DNA of 5,417 bases from an uncultured Coriobacteriaceae bacterium (GTDB taxonomy: Bacteria > Actinomycetota > Coriobacteriia > Coriobacteriales > UMGS124): contig CACZRK010000341.1 in assembly GCA_902783515.1 (NCBI GenBank), forward strand, positions 1 to 5,417, in the 5' to 3' direction. This document shows, piece after piece, positions 5,259 to 5,417 of this stretch. Within the stretch, counting starts at the first letter, position 1; each line of letters opens with the position of its first letter. A program made the translations under genes and the position numbers. Below the pieces are notes generated by a model. That model was given only the letters and a program-made list of their open reading frames with translations, searched no databases and was not told where the DNA came from.

Positions 5259-5417
5259 GCGCGCGGGTCATCGATATGCACACCATGTGCAAAACTTCAC
5301 GGTACGAGTAATACTGCGCACACTGGGAACAAACCTGTCATACTTGCGCCAGCGAACGCGTTGGCAAGCGACGCACGGCGCGAACGCGGTGAGGGCGGCG
5401 GCTTCGATCGCACGCCG
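5259..5417 (+). other. Non-coding right end with weak promoter-like and hairpin signals
   Basis: I see no gene in these last 159 bases. TGT-CATACT at 5336-5344 resembles an extended -10 (TGn before a hexamer matching TATAAT at four of six bases), without a -35. Just downstream, GCCAGCG (5348-5354) pairs with CGTTGGC (5359-5365), one pair being G-U, around an AACG tetraloop; this could fold in a leader RNA. The region probably carries the promoter and leader of a gene beyond the right edge. Confidence 0.35.
5277..5291. promoter_or_regulatory. 15-bp palindrome, possible operator
   Basis: TGCACA-CCA-TGTGCA is a perfect 6-bp inverted repeat around three bases. It lies 18 bases after the stop of the upstream gene, in DNA that turns richer in A and T. 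The arms and short spacer suit a dimeric repressor site better than a terminator, as no T-run follows on either strand. No regulator is identified. Confidence 0.3.

Noticed and set aside
1..5417. CRISPR array, insertion sequence, tRNA or phage attachment site
   Set aside because: No regularly spaced repeats, no terminal inverted repeats flanking a transposase, and no cloverleaf-like sequence were seen. The repeats present are short and local.

Overview
The window is very GC-rich DNA from an actinobacterium-like genome. Gene style fits a high-GC Coriobacteriia lineage (Olsenella/Collinsella relatives): strong GAGGAGG ribosome binding sites, compact spacing, a GT4 glycosyltransferase and a PF14907-type protein beside nitrogen genes. 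The lineage is an inference from style and remembered family resemblance, not from a search.

Layout. 1-191: intergenic, with a hairpin at 34-72 and a possible -10 (TATGAT) at 110. 192-1361 (+): GT4-family glycosyltransferase. 1362-1523: spacer with a duplicated Shine-Dalgarno segment. 1524-1874 (+): 116-residue charged helical protein of unknown function. 1875-2023: gap between convergent genes, holding a strong inverted repeat that probably ends transcription from both sides. 2024-2362 (-) and 2375-3652 (-): PII signal protein and AmtB ammonium channel, a two-gene operon transcribed amtB first. 3653-3923: divergent control region with the window's only clearly AT-rich island and a GlnR-like half-site pair. 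3924-5258 (+): PF14907-type predicted nucleotidyltransferase with an in-frame 39-bp tandem duplication. 5259-5417: non-coding, with a small palindrome and a weak extended -10, probably leading to a gene beyond the window.

How the genes work together. amtB and the PII gene form the classic ammonium-uptake unit: AmtB conducts ammonia and PII, sensing ATP/ADP and 2-oxoglutarate, plugs the channel through its T-loop. The PII here keeps Arg47, which enters the pore in known complexes, but has Ile at position 51 instead of the modifiable Tyr, so control is probably by ligands alone. The glycosyltransferase and the predicted nucleotidyltransferase are suggestive of envelope or polysaccharide work, but nothing in the window ties them to each other or to the nitrogen genes.

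I found no mobile element, tRNA, rRNA or CRISPR array, and no convincing undescribed multi-gene system. The best leads are the unmodifiable PII, the GlnR-like site, the orphan helical protein and the duplication in the PF14907 protein.
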